A program made the position numbers and the translations under genes. The notes beneath the pieces are model-generated. The model saw only the letters and a program-made list of their open reading frames with translations, was not told the DNA's origin and made no database searches. Positions 43,250 to 53,300 of a DNA stretch of 64,000 bases are shown here, one piece after another; the stretch's first letter is position 1; every line of letters begins with the position of its first letter. Origin of the DNA: Bacteroidales bacterium (GTDB taxonomy: Bacteria; Bacteroidota; Bacteroidia; Bacteroidales; P3); NCBI GenBank assembly GCA_017559135.1, contig JAFYSZ010000025.1, forward strand, positions 60,930 to 124,929, written 5' to 3'.

Positions 43250-46195
43250 ATGCAAAACAAAGGTGCTATTAAAGTTATTGCGATAGTATTCGCGTTGATT
43301 TGTTTGTATCAACTCTCGTTTACCTACTTTACAAAACAAGTAGAAAGCGACGCAAAAGAGTATGCTACAAATCAGTATGCCAAGACTATAGCTAAAAACT
43401 TAGCAAAAGGAGATGCTTTACGTGAGCAGGAAATTTTTGATTCAATTTCCACAGAAAGAGAGAACTTTTACTTAGACTCTGTTTCAGAACAAACAGCTTA
43501 TAACTTTTTGTGGATAAGAAAATTCTCTTACAAAGAATGTAAAGCAAGGGAAGTTAATTTAGGTTTGGACCTAAAAGGTGGTATGAACGTTATGATGGAA
43601 GTTTCCACTGTGGACGTTCTTAAAAATTTAGCGTCAGATCCTGGGAATCAGGTGCTTTCAGATTTAATTAAGAGAGCAGAAGAAGAACACAAGAACACAG
43701 GTGAAAGATTTATTGATTGCTTTGAAAACCAAGTAAATGAAGCAAATAAAACTTCAAAAGTGGATCTTTCTGCATTTTTTAGAGTAAAACTGAAAGAAAA
43801 AGGAATAACAGCAAATTCCTCAAACGCAGAAGTGATTAGTGCAATTAGACAAGAGTGCACAGAATCGTATGATAGAACTTTCCAAGTTTTATCAAAACGT
43901 ATAGATAAGTTTGGAGTTGCTCAACCAACTATCCAAAAGTTAGAAGCAACAGAGAGAATTGCTATTGAGTTACCAGGAGTAAAAGACCCTCAAAGAGTAA
44001 GTAAATTATTGGAAGGCTCTGCTCAGTTGCAATTTTGGTTAGCAGGAAATGCTTTGGAAGTGTTTCAGTCTCTTATTTCTGCTGATGAATGGTTGCAAAG
44101 TTTAGATACTACACAAGATAATAAAGTTAAGAATCCTTTATTGTCTAAGTTTGCACACCTAAATAATGGTGGAATGATGCAAAGATGTGTGGTTGGAACT
44201 GCAACTGCAAATAATAGAGTTGAAATTGATAGAATGCTTGCAAAAGCATCGAAGTTGCTTCCACAAGATGTTATTTTTGCTTGGGGTGCAAAACCTATTG
44301 AAAAAACAAATGAGTATGAGCTTTATGTTTTGCAACTAACAAACAAAGCAAAAACACCGTTGTTAGATGGTGATGTTATATCTGATGCGAACAGCGATTT
44401 TAATCAACAAGGACAACCTGTTGTTTCAATGGTTATGAAAGATGAAGCTGCTCGTAAATGGGCTAAGATAACAGGAAGCAATGTGGGAAAAAGTATTGCG
44501 ATTGTCTTAGATGGTGTTGTTTATTCTGCTCCTAATGTAAAAGGCGAAATAACAGGTGGACGTTCTGAAATATCAGGACAATTTACAGTTGAAGAGGCAA
44601 AGGACTTAGCAAATATTCTCAAATCTGGTAAATTGACTGCTCCTGCAAAAATGGTTCAAGAATCAGTTGTTGGACCTTCTTTGGGAGAAGAATCAATTAG
44701 AACAGGTTTGATTTCATTCATTGTTGCATTCGTATTGGTGTTTGCTTATATGATATTCTTCTATAATATGGCAGGTATCGCTGCTTGCTGTGCTTTGTTT
44801 GTTAATATTTTCTTCTTAATGGGAACATTAGCATCATTAGGAGCTGTATTAACATTGCCAGGTATTGCAGGTATAGTATTGACAATGGCTATGGCTGTCG
44901 ATGCAAACGTTATTATTTATGAACGTATCAAAGAAGAATTGCTTGCAGGTAAGAATATAGGTTCTGCAATTTCTGATGGATATAAAGTTGCTTACTCTGC
45001 AATCATAGACGGAAACGTTACTACATTATTAACAGGTATTGTATTGGCATATTTTGGTAGTGGCCCTATTCAAGGATTTGCTATTACATTATGTATAGGT
45101 ATTTTGACATCTTTATTCTCAAGTATCTTTATTTCAAGATTAGTATTTGAGGCAATGTTAAAGAGAAAGAATGCTACAAAGAACATTACTTTCTACAATA
45201 AATTAACTAAAAACTTCCTTAGAGATCCAAAAGTTAATTTCGTTGGAACTCACAAACCTCAAATGATTGTAGCTATTGCTTTAGTTTTACTTTCAATTGG
45301 ATCTTTAGCATTCAAAGGTTTAGATTATGGTATTGATTTCTCTGGTGGTAGAACATACGTTATAAGATTTGATAAAGATGTAAATCCTGTAGAAGTTCGT
45401 AGTGCGTTACAAGAAGAGTTCGGTACAGCTCCAGAAGTTAAAACATTCGGTCCTGCTTACCAAGTAAAAGTAACAACTGACTATAAGGTAAAAGATGATA
45501 GCGAAGCAGTAAAGGCAGAGGTTATAGAAAAACTTCATAAAGGTGTTGTTAAATTCTATGGAGAAAAATTAACACTTGAACAATTTGAATCTACAATGAA
45601 GAGTCCGTTGGGTATCATAAGCTCAGAAATAGTTGGACCAACAATGGCTGATGATATAAAACGTTCAGCAGTTGTTTCTGTAATGGTTTCTTTGGTGTTG
45701 ATATTTATCTATATCGGATTAAGATTTAGAAAATGGCAATACGGATTAGCTGGGTTAGTTTCTTTAACTTTTGATGCTTTAATAACAATTGGAGTGTTCT
45801 CTTTGTTTAGTGGAATTTTGCCATTCAACTTAGAGGTAGATCAACAATTTATAGCGGCAATATTAACAGTTATTGGATATTCTATTAACGATACTGTGAT
45901 TGTATTTGACCGTGTAAGAGAAAATGTGAAGTTGTATCCAAAATCTCCTTATGGAAAAGTAATGAATGATGCGATGAATCAAACTCTTAGTCGTACATTC
46001 AATACATTAGGTTCTACATTATTAGTATTGTTGATAGTGTTTATTTTTGGAGGAGAAGTTTTAAGAGGATTTGCTTTTGCATTATTTATTGGAGTTGCAG
46101 TTGGTGCGTTTGCTTCACTTTGTGTTGCTTGTCCTGTTGCATACTTTACAATAACTCGTTCTGAAAAAAAGAAACAACTTAAAGCAGGTAAATAA
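43250..46195 (+). CDS. secDF: Protein translocase subunit SecDF (fusion)
   Basis: The 981-residue product joins SecD and SecF, which use the proton gradient to pull exported proteins through SecYEG on the outer side of the inner membrane. The SecD half has GLDLKGGMNVMMEVS near residue 105, the P1 head domain (about 200-460), and a helix bundle with MAMAVDANVIIYERIKEEL. The SecF half has DYGIDFSGGRTYVIRFDKD near residue 695 and SINDTVIVFDRVRENVK. The fused form is normal in Bacteroidota. It should serve all Sec-dependent surface proteins in this window, including T9SS cargo. Confidence 0.96.
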   Translation: MQNKGAIKVIAIVFALICLYQLSFTYFTKQVESDAKEYATNQYAKTIAKNLAKGDALREQEIFDSISTERENFYLDSVSEQTAYNFLWIRKFSYKECKAREVNLGLDLKGGMNVMMEVSTVDVLKNLASDPGNQVLSDLIKRAEEEHKNTGERFIDCFENQVNEANKTSKVDLSAFFRVKLKEKGITANSSNAEVISAIRQECTESYDRTFQVLSKRIDKFGVAQPTIQKLEATERIAIELPGVKDPQRVSKLLEGSAQLQFWLAGNALEVFQSLISADEWLQSLDTTQDNKVKNPLLSKFAHLNNGGMMQRCVVGTATANNRVEIDRMLAKASKLLPQDVIFAWGAKPIEKTNEYELYVLQLTNKAKTPLLDGDVISDANSDFNQQGQPVVSMVMKDEAARKWAKITGSNVGKSIAIVLDGVVYSAPNVKGEITGGRSEISGQFTVEEAKDLANILKSGKLTAPAKMVQESVVGPSLGEESIRTGLISFIVAFVLVFAYMIFFYNMAGIAACCALFVNIFFLMGTLASLGAVLTLPGIAGIVLTMAMAVDANVIIYERIKEELLAGKNIGSAISDGYKVAYSAIIDGNVTTLLTGIVLAYFGSGPIQGFAITLCIGILTSLFSSIFISRLVFEAMLKRKNATKNITFYNKLTKNFLRDPKVNFVGTHKPQMIVAIALVLLSIGSLAFKGLDYGIDFSGGRTYVIRFDKDVNPVEVRSALQEEFGTAPEVKTFGPAYQVKVTTDYKVKDDSEAVKAEVIEKLHKGVVKFYGEKLTLEQFESTMKSPLGIISSEIVGPTMADDIKRSAVVSVMVSLVLIFIYIGLRFRKWQYGLAGLVSLTFDALITIGVFSLFSGILPFNLEVDQQFIAAILTVIGYSINDTVIVFDRVRENVKLYPKSPYGKVMNDAMNQTLSRTFNTLGSTLLVLLIVFIFGGEVLRGFAFALFIGVAVGAFASLCVACPVAYFTITRSEKKKQLKAGK

Positions 46196-46202
46196 AATAA
46201 TT

Positions 46203-46248
46203 AATAATTTATTGGAGAGACAATTAAAGATCTCTTCAATAAATTATT
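46203..46248 (+). terminator. Hairpin after secDF (weak terminator)
   Basis: An 18-base-pair stem (46203-46220 with 46231-46248, one wobble) directly follows secDF. It lacks a T-run, so it may act as an mRNA 3' end stabiliser rather than a terminator. Confidence 0.55.
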
Positions 46249-46259
46249 ATTGGTAAAAA

Positions 46260-46290
46260 TTTGTGAGATAATTTTTTTCTTGTAATTTTG
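46260..46290 (+). promoter_or_regulatory. Predicted promoter of the small membrane protein gene
   Basis: TTTG (46260-46263), a 19-base spacer and TAATTTTG (46283-46290) match both consensus elements, 19 bases before the ATG. Confidence 0.75.
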
Positions 46291-46308
46291 CCGACTTAAT
46301 GTGATATT

Positions 46309-46611
46309 ATGAGTGTAATTGTTTTTACTTTAATATTATTAGTTACAATGGTTTCTCTGAAAAAACGCAAAAAGGAGGAGGAATCATTTGAGCCGCAACA
46401 ATTTTTTGAATTTGAGGAAAATAATATTGAAGAATTTAAGGAAAAAACGCCAATTGTTGAAGAAAAAAAAGTAAAAAACAATTGTGAGGGCGAAAGAACA
46501 ATACAAGAAAATGAAGAAAAAAAACAAATAAATTCAATAGAAGAGAATAAAAAGTTTTCATTAAAAGAAGCAGTTATTTATTCATCTATATTGGAGAGAC
46601 CATATAAATAG
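46309..46611 (+). CDS. Small membrane-anchored protein with conserved C-terminal motif
   Basis: The 100-residue product has one N-terminal membrane helix (residues 2-17), a basic stop-transfer stretch (KKRKKEEE) and a Glu/Lys-rich, probably disordered middle. The end, FSLKEAVIYSSILERPYK, resembles the L(R/K)xAVIYSxILNRPY tail that I recall from short Bacteroidota proteins of unknown function. Topology predicts the charged part in the cytoplasm. It has its own well-matched promoter between secDF and the TonB receptor gene, so it is a real gene despite its low complexity. No function is known to me. Confidence 0.7.
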   Translation: MSVIVFTLILLVTMVSLKKRKKEEESFEPQQFFEFEENNIEEFKEKTPIVEEKKVKNNCEGERTIQENEEKKQINSIEENKKFSLKEAVIYSSILERPYK

Positions 46612-46644
46612 TGAAATTATAAATTTGAAAAACACATAAAAGAA

Positions 46645-49600
46645 ATGGGCATGTTTAGAAAATTATTCTTTACACTCGGGTTGTTACTTACAACCAGTCT
46701 GATGTTGTATTCGCAAGGAACTCTTACGGGTACTATCACAGACTCACAGACAAAAGAACCATTGCCGTTTGTGAATGTCATTGTTGAACAAAATGGTCAA
46801 CAAATGGGAGGTGCAACAACGGATATAAATGGTAATTATCAAATTAAACCGCTTTCTCCTGGTGCATATGACATCAGAGCTTCGTTCATGGGTTACAAAA
46901 CTGTTTTGAAAACCGGTGTTCAAGTTAAAGCTTCTGGTTTTACATTGGAAGGTAGTTTAGAAATGACTCCTACTGCAGAAGTCTTAGATGTTGTGGAAGT
47001 TGTTGAGTATTCTATTCCGCTGATAGACCAAGGTTCTTCTGAATCAGGAAAGCGTATTTCTGCAGAAGATTTGGACAAAATGACTGCTAACACTGTTGAC
47101 GGTATTATTGCTTCTGTCGGTGGTATTACCGATAATGAAGGTGGTGCTGGTAGTGCTCGTGGACAAGACCAAATGAAAACTTATGTAAACGGAGTTGCTA
47201 AGAAAGGTTCTGTGAACATTCCAAAACAATCAATTGCGGAAGTTCAAGTTATCTTAGGGGGTACACCTGCAAGTATAGGTGAAGCTATTGGAGGTGCTAC
47301 AAATATTACATTATTACCTCCTCAAAACCAATTCCAAGGTTTTGTTCAATATCAAACTTCTGAATTTTTGGATACGAGAGGATATCACAGAGCAGACATC
47401 TTCTTTACAGGTCCATTATACAAAAAGAAAAATAAAGAAACAGGAGTTGAAAATAGTGTTATAGGATATCGTTTAGCAGGTTTTGCTTCTTATTCAGCTG
47501 ACGGATACATTCGTCCAAGAGATAGAAGATATTATATGGTAAAAGAAGATGTCTTAGAACAATTAAGACAAAATCCATTAGTATACAACCCTGCAATAGG
47601 TGCTGTAAACTATTCAGCAGAGTTTTTAACTTTAAATGATTTTGAAAGAGTTGGTCGTAAACCAAACTTAGGAAGTGCTTCTATTTATCTTGATGGAGGT
47701 TTGGATTTCCGTTTCTCTAAGAATAGTAGTTTGCAAATAAACGCAGAGTACACTTATGGAAAGGGATTGAATGGTAGTGTGTCTTCAATGTTGTTGAATA
47801 ATTTCAATAACTCTGAGTCATACAGCAACAGTTTTCAAGTTATGGCAGACTTTACTCAAAAATTCCCTTCTGAAGAAGGAAGCTCTGCTTTAATTAAAAA
47901 TGTTATCTTTAATGTTGTAGGATCTTATTCAAGATCTTATGGAGAATCTTATAGTAAAGATCACGGAGATAACTTATTCCGTTATGGACACGTTGGTTAC
48001 TTCAATACTCACAAGAGAAATTCTTACGAATTAGTGAGAATGGATATAGATGGAGATGGAAGTAAAGAATACGTTTATCAACACAACGGTTGGTTAGATT
48101 ATCAAGTTGATTATACTCCATCAGAATATAATCCAAGTATGTCAGCATATACATCTCAAATCTATTTCAGTGATGAATTCCAAGATTTGAGAGATTATGG
48201 TTATACTATGAACTACGATAACTTGAGATCTATAAACGGTTTAGTTAATGGAGATTCTCCTCTTTCAGTTTATAGTATGTTTACAAACGTTGGAGCTGTT
48301 ACTACTTCTTATTCTAAATCAGAAAACCAATATATATATGCAGCAGCGAGAGTTTCTGCTGACGTAGGAGCTCATCAAATAGAATTAGGATTCCAATATG
48401 ACCAATCTATATATAGAGGATATTCTTTGAATGCTTCTGGATTATGGACAATAATGAAACAAGAAGCAAACCAACACTTGTTATATAGAGATTTAGACAA
48501 TCCTATTATAGATAACTCTTCAACAATACCATACGTAACATACGGAAGACGTTATGATGCTGGTAGCCAAACATTCTTTGACAAACAAATACGTCAAGCA
48601 TTAGGCTTAGCAGTAGATGGAACAGAATATATAGATATAGATAGTTATGATCCATCAACATTCTCTTTGGATATGTTCTCTGCTGATGAATTATACAATA
48701 CAGGTAATTCATTAGTAAGCTATTACGGATACGATCATAGAGGAAATAAATTAACAGGGAAGCAATCATTGCAAAATTTCTTCTCTGGTGTTGATGGAAA
48801 TAGAAATATCGGAGCATGGGAACCAATCTATGCAGCAGGTTATGTTCAAGATAAGTTCTTCTTTAGAGATTTGATTTTCAACATTGGTCTTCGTGTTGAT
48901 AGATTTGACGGAAATCAAATGGGATTAAAAGACCCTTATACACTTTATTCTTCTTACACAGCAGGAGAATTGAGAGCAGCAGGACGTACAGATATTCCTA
49001 ATGGTATAGGAGATGACTATGTGGTTTACGTAGATAAATTATCATCATCAACAACTACTGATAATGTAGATATCAGAGGATATCGTAATGCAAATGAAAA
49101 TGCATGGTACACTGCAAGTGGAGAATTAGTATCAAACCCAGATGATGTGGCTGGTGCTTCAGGACAACCTTTACCATATAGAAAAGGTACTTTGACTGAA
49201 ACAGGATTACCAACACAAATATCAACAGATGCGTTTGAAGATTACAAGCCTCAATATGTAGCAATGCCACGTATTGCATTCTCATTCCCTGTATCTGATA
49301 AATCAGAGTTCAAAGCATCTTATGACGTTATTGCTCGTCGTCCATCAGAAGGAGCATGGCAAGCAAACTATGCTGGATACTTATTTATGGAAAAAATGAA
49401 TGGTGCAGTGTTTACAAACCCTAATTTGAAACCTGAAAAGATTACAAACTACGAATTAGGATTCCAACAAGTGTTATCAAAATCATCTGCATTAGGTATC
49501 ACAGCGTACTACAAGCAAACAAGAGACCTTATCAATATAGTACAATATGTTGGAGCTGACCCTACAAATATGTACTACTCATACGAAAACCAAGACTTCA

Positions 49601-50331
49601 TGACAACAAAAGGTTTCACTGTTTCTTATGATTTAAGACGTTCAAAGAATGTTAGAATCAATGCAAACTATACATTACAATATGCAGAAGGTACAACAGG
49701 ATTACCAACAACAACATTAGTTTCTTTGATTAAGGCTGGTTATCCAAACATTAAGATGTTATTCCCTATAGCAGATGATAGAAGACATGAATTTAAAGTA
49801 AACTTAGACTTCCGTTTCCAAGGAGGAGATAAGTATAATGGACCAACAACAACAAGAGTCGTTGTTGATAAAGATGGTAATGAAAGAGTTCAAAACATCA
49901 GATGGTTCCAAAACTTAGGATTCAACATCACAGGAGTTGCACAATCAGGAGCACCTTATACTAAGTATTTCAGCAACATTCAAAATACAATCGTAGGTAG
50001 TTTCAGAGGAGCACGTTTACCTTGGACATTCCGTGTAGATATGAACATTGATAAATCTTATACTTTAAAAGTAGGAAAGAAAACAACAATGTTAAACTTA
50101 TTTGCAAGAATAACAAACGTATTCAATATTAAGAATATTAGAGGTGTTTACGGAGTAACAGGAGACCCTGAAGATAATGGATACTTAACAGACCCTGAAA
50201 CACAAACAATTATTCAAGGACAACTAAATGAACAATCATACAGAGATTATTATACTATGTATTATAACAATGCATACTATAATTACTCTACACCAAGAAT
50301 GGTTTATTTAGGAGTATCATATCAGTTCTAA
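46645..50331 (+). CDS. TonB-dependent receptor-like outer-membrane protein
   Basis: The 1228-residue product has a signal peptide (ending about residue 26, LYSQG), a carboxypeptidase-regulatory-like beta-sandwich (about 27-110; GTITDSQTKEPLPFVNVIVE), a plug domain (about 130-235; ISAEDLDKMTANTVDGIIAS and SIAEVQVILGGTPASIGEAI) and a long barrel ending in YLGVSYQF. It resembles SusC-type receptors but is longer, and it is not followed by a SusD gene. It is 27 bases upstream of a 1527-residue exported protein and then a PorV-like barrel, a grouping that suggests one surface system. A -7 element (TAAATTTG, 46620-46627) lies just upstream. No substrate can be assigned. Confidence 0.88.
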   Translation: MGMFRKLFFTLGLLLTTSLMLYSQGTLTGTITDSQTKEPLPFVNVIVEQNGQQMGGATTDINGNYQIKPLSPGAYDIRASFMGYKTVLKTGVQVKASGFTLEGSLEMTPTAEVLDVVEVVEYSIPLIDQGSSESGKRISAEDLDKMTANTVDGIIASVGGITDNEGGAGSARGQDQMKTYVNGVAKKGSVNIPKQSIAEVQVILGGTPASIGEAIGGATNITLLPPQNQFQGFVQYQTSEFLDTRGYHRADIFFTGPLYKKKNKETGVENSVIGYRLAGFASYSADGYIRPRDRRYYMVKEDVLEQLRQNPLVYNPAIGAVNYSAEFLTLNDFERVGRKPNLGSASIYLDGGLDFRFSKNSSLQINAEYTYGKGLNGSVSSMLLNNFNNSESYSNSFQVMADFTQKFPSEEGSSALIKNVIFNVVGSYSRSYGESYSKDHGDNLFRYGHVGYFNTHKRNSYELVRMDIDGDGSKEYVYQHNGWLDYQVDYTPSEYNPSMSAYTSQIYFSDEFQDLRDYGYTMNYDNLRSINGLVNGDSPLSVYSMFTNVGAVTTSYSKSENQYIYAAARVSADVGAHQIELGFQYDQSIYRGYSLNASGLWTIMKQEANQHLLYRDLDNPIIDNSSTIPYVTYGRRYDAGSQTFFDKQIRQALGLAVDGTEYIDIDSYDPSTFSLDMFSADELYNTGNSLVSYYGYDHRGNKLTGKQSLQNFFSGVDGNRNIGAWEPIYAAGYVQDKFFFRDLIFNIGLRVDRFDGNQMGLKDPYTLYSSYTAGELRAAGRTDIPNGIGDDYVVYVDKLSSSTTTDNVDIRGYRNANENAWYTASGELVSNPDDVAGASGQPLPYRKGTLTETGLPTQISTDAFEDYKPQYVAMPRIAFSFPVSDKSEFKASYDVIARRPSEGAWQANYAGYLFMEKMNGAVFTNPNLKPEKITNYELGFQQVLSKSSALGITAYYKQTRDLINIVQYVGADPTNMYYSYENQDFMTTKGFTVSYDLRRSKNVRINANYTLQYAEGTTGLPTTTLVSLIKAGYPNIKMLFPIADDRRHEFKVNLDFRFQGGDKYNGPTTTRVVVDKDGNERVQNIRWFQNLGFNITGVAQSGAPYTKYFSNIQNTIVGSFRGARLPWTFRVDMNIDKSYTLKVGKKTTMLNLFARITNVFNIKNIRGVYGVTGDPEDNGYLTDPETQTIIQGQLNEQSYRDYYTMYYNNAYYNYSTPRMVYLGVSYQF

Positions 50332-50358
50332 TAAATTAAGATAAAAAATAAATAGTAT

Positions 50359-53300
50359 ATGAAACATATTAGCAGTAAAATATCATTATTATTGATGTGC
50401 TTTATGCTTGTTGGTGCGACTGCATACGCAGAAACGTATAAAAATGCAGTTAAGAAACCCGCAAAGAAAGCAGAATTGGAAAGATGTCGTAGAGGACAAG
50501 GTTCTGCTGAATTAAGCATAAACAATGTTAGAGCCCGTATAAATACTTCTGGTAACATGTGGTATGATGGTTCTAACGCACGTTACTTTGTTCCAAAAGA
50601 TGGAAATAGTACAGCGATGTTCTGTGCAGCTTTGTGGATTGGAGGACAAGATGCAAACCTTCAATTACGTGTTGCTGCGTTAAAATTTGGACAAAGTGGA
50701 GATGACTTTTGGCCAGGACCTTTAACAGTAGACGCAAATGCTTCGGTAGATAAAGCAGTTTGTGAACAATGGGATAAACACTTTAGAATTACAAGAGCTG
50801 AAGTAGAGTATTTTGTTGATGGATTTGAATATCAAGGAAGTACATTTATGGGTGTAGATGCTTCAAGAGCAACAGAAGCAATCAAAACTTGGCCAGCTCA
50901 TGGAGATGTTTCTAAAAATCAATCTAAATTCATGGCTCCTTTCTTTGATAGAAGTGGAGACGGTGTATATAATTGGGAAGATGGAGATTATCCTTACTAT
51001 GATTTGACAGGAGAATTATGTCCTGCAAAACAAAAAGAACAATGGGCAGAATTAGGATTACCTTTCACTCCTACTCCAACAATGGAATCTGATACAACAA
51101 ATCCTAACTATGGAACAGGTGGTGTAGTAAAAGCATACGGTGGATTATTAGTAGACCAAGTGTTGAAGGGAGACGAAACAATTTGGTGGGTGTTCAATGA
51201 TAAAGGAAATGCACACACTGAATCAGGATCTGAAAATCCAATCGGATTAGAAATTAGAGCACAAGCATTTGCTTTCGCTATGAATGATGAAATCAACAAC
51301 ATGACTTTCTATTCATATGAAATCATTAACCGTTCTACATTTACATTAACAAATACATATTTCTCTCAATGGGTTGACCCAGACTTAGGTTATGCACATG
51401 ATGACTTTGTAGGTTGTGATGTTGAAAGAGGATTAGGATATTGCTATAATGGTAAAGCAACAGATGGTCCTGGTACAGGAGCTTATTCAGGAAACCCTCC
51501 TGCAATCGGAATTGACTTCTTCCAAGGACCATATATGGACCCAGATGGTAGAGATAATCCGAAAGTTGACCCTTATAAAGTGGCTGATGTTTATGGTGAA
51601 GCAACCTTAGATCCATACAGAAATGAAGATGGAACAGTAAACAACATTCTTTTAACAGAAGACGCTTACAAATTTAAAGATTGTTGGTATCCAAAATCAA
51701 GAGACTCTATTGATGCTTGTGCTATCAATGGTGTAAACTTTGGTAATGGTATAGTTGATGATGAACGTTTTGGTATGCGTAGATTCGTTTACTATAACAA
51801 TGATGGAGCAAACAATGGTGAGCCAGATAAAGCTACTGACTATTATAACTATTTGAGAGGTATCTGGAAAGACGGTAGCAAAATGTGTTATGGTGGTAAC
51901 GGATACAACTCAGGAACAGGAATTGATTTAAGTATTAAATCAGACTTTATGTTCCCTGGCAACTCTGATATTTGGGGTTGGGGTACAAGAACTGGCGGAA
52001 ATGAAGACCATGGAAAGAACAATGTTTGGACAGAACAAACAGCTGGAAATGCATCTGCCGATAGACGTTTCATGCAATCAGCAGGACCTTTCACTTTGGA
52101 ACCAGGAGCAATTAACTACATTACAGTAGGTATTCCTTTCGCACAAGCAGCAAGTGGTGGACCAATGGCATCAGTTGAATTGTTGAGACAAATTGACGAC
52201 AAATGTCAAGCATTATTTGATAACTGTTTCAATGTATTGGAAGGACCAGATGCACCAAATGTAGTAGTTCAAGAACTTGACAGAGAAATTATACTTTATT
52301 TAACAAATGAAGCTGGTAACAACGTAAATGAAGCTTTTGAAGCAGAAGACGTAACAATACCAAGATCGTACGATGTTACCGATACAGCAGGAAATGTTGT
52401 TGAAACAATAGAATATGATAGATCTTACAGATTTGAAGGATATCAAATTTTCCAATTAGCTGATGAAACAGTTTCCGTTGCTGACATTTATGACCAATCA
52501 AAATCTCGTTTAATTGCACAATGTGATATTGAAAACTATGATTCATTACAAAATAATCAACCAATTGCAAAATTAGTAAACTATGCAAAAGTTGACGATT
52601 TATTAAGTGGTCAAGTAATGGTTGATGGAGAAAATAAAGGAATTAGACACTCTTTCAAAATTACAGAAGACAAATTTGCAACTACTAACGACAAGAGAAT
52701 AGTAAACAATAAAAAATACTATTATATTGCAATTGCATACGCTTATAACAACTACAAACAATACAATCCAGATGACGCAACTAAGATAGATGGTCAAAAA
52801 ACTACATACTTAGCAAGTAGAAAACTTGGCGGTGGTGGAAGTATTGAGCCAGTTGTAGCAATACCACACATGACAAATTCAGAACAAAACGGAACATTGT
52901 TACAATCATCATACGGAATGTCTCCTGAGATTACAAGAATTGAAGGACAAGGAAATGGTGGTATGATATTGAATTTTGACAAAGTTACAATTGAACAATT
53001 GGTAGGTAAAAGAGGAGAAGAAGCCTTAAATGGAGAAGAACCAGTAAACTTTGTTCCAACTCCAGTTTATGCAGTAAATTATGGACCATTGAACCTTAAA
53101 ATTGTTGACCCGTTAGCAATTCGTCCAGGTAACTATATGTTAAGAATAGTTCCAGGAGAAGGAAGTATGGATGAAGCTTATTGGGAATTAACAAATGCAA
53201 ATGGTGGTGAAATATATGAAGGCGTTGATACTATTCGTTCTTCAAGACCAATTGGGGAAATTAACGAAGAAATCATATTTGAATTAGGACTTTCAATACA

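Noticed and set aside
46203..46248. Strong terminator after secDF
   Set aside because: The stem is good but there is no T-run, so it is only listed as a weak terminator or mRNA-end hairpin.
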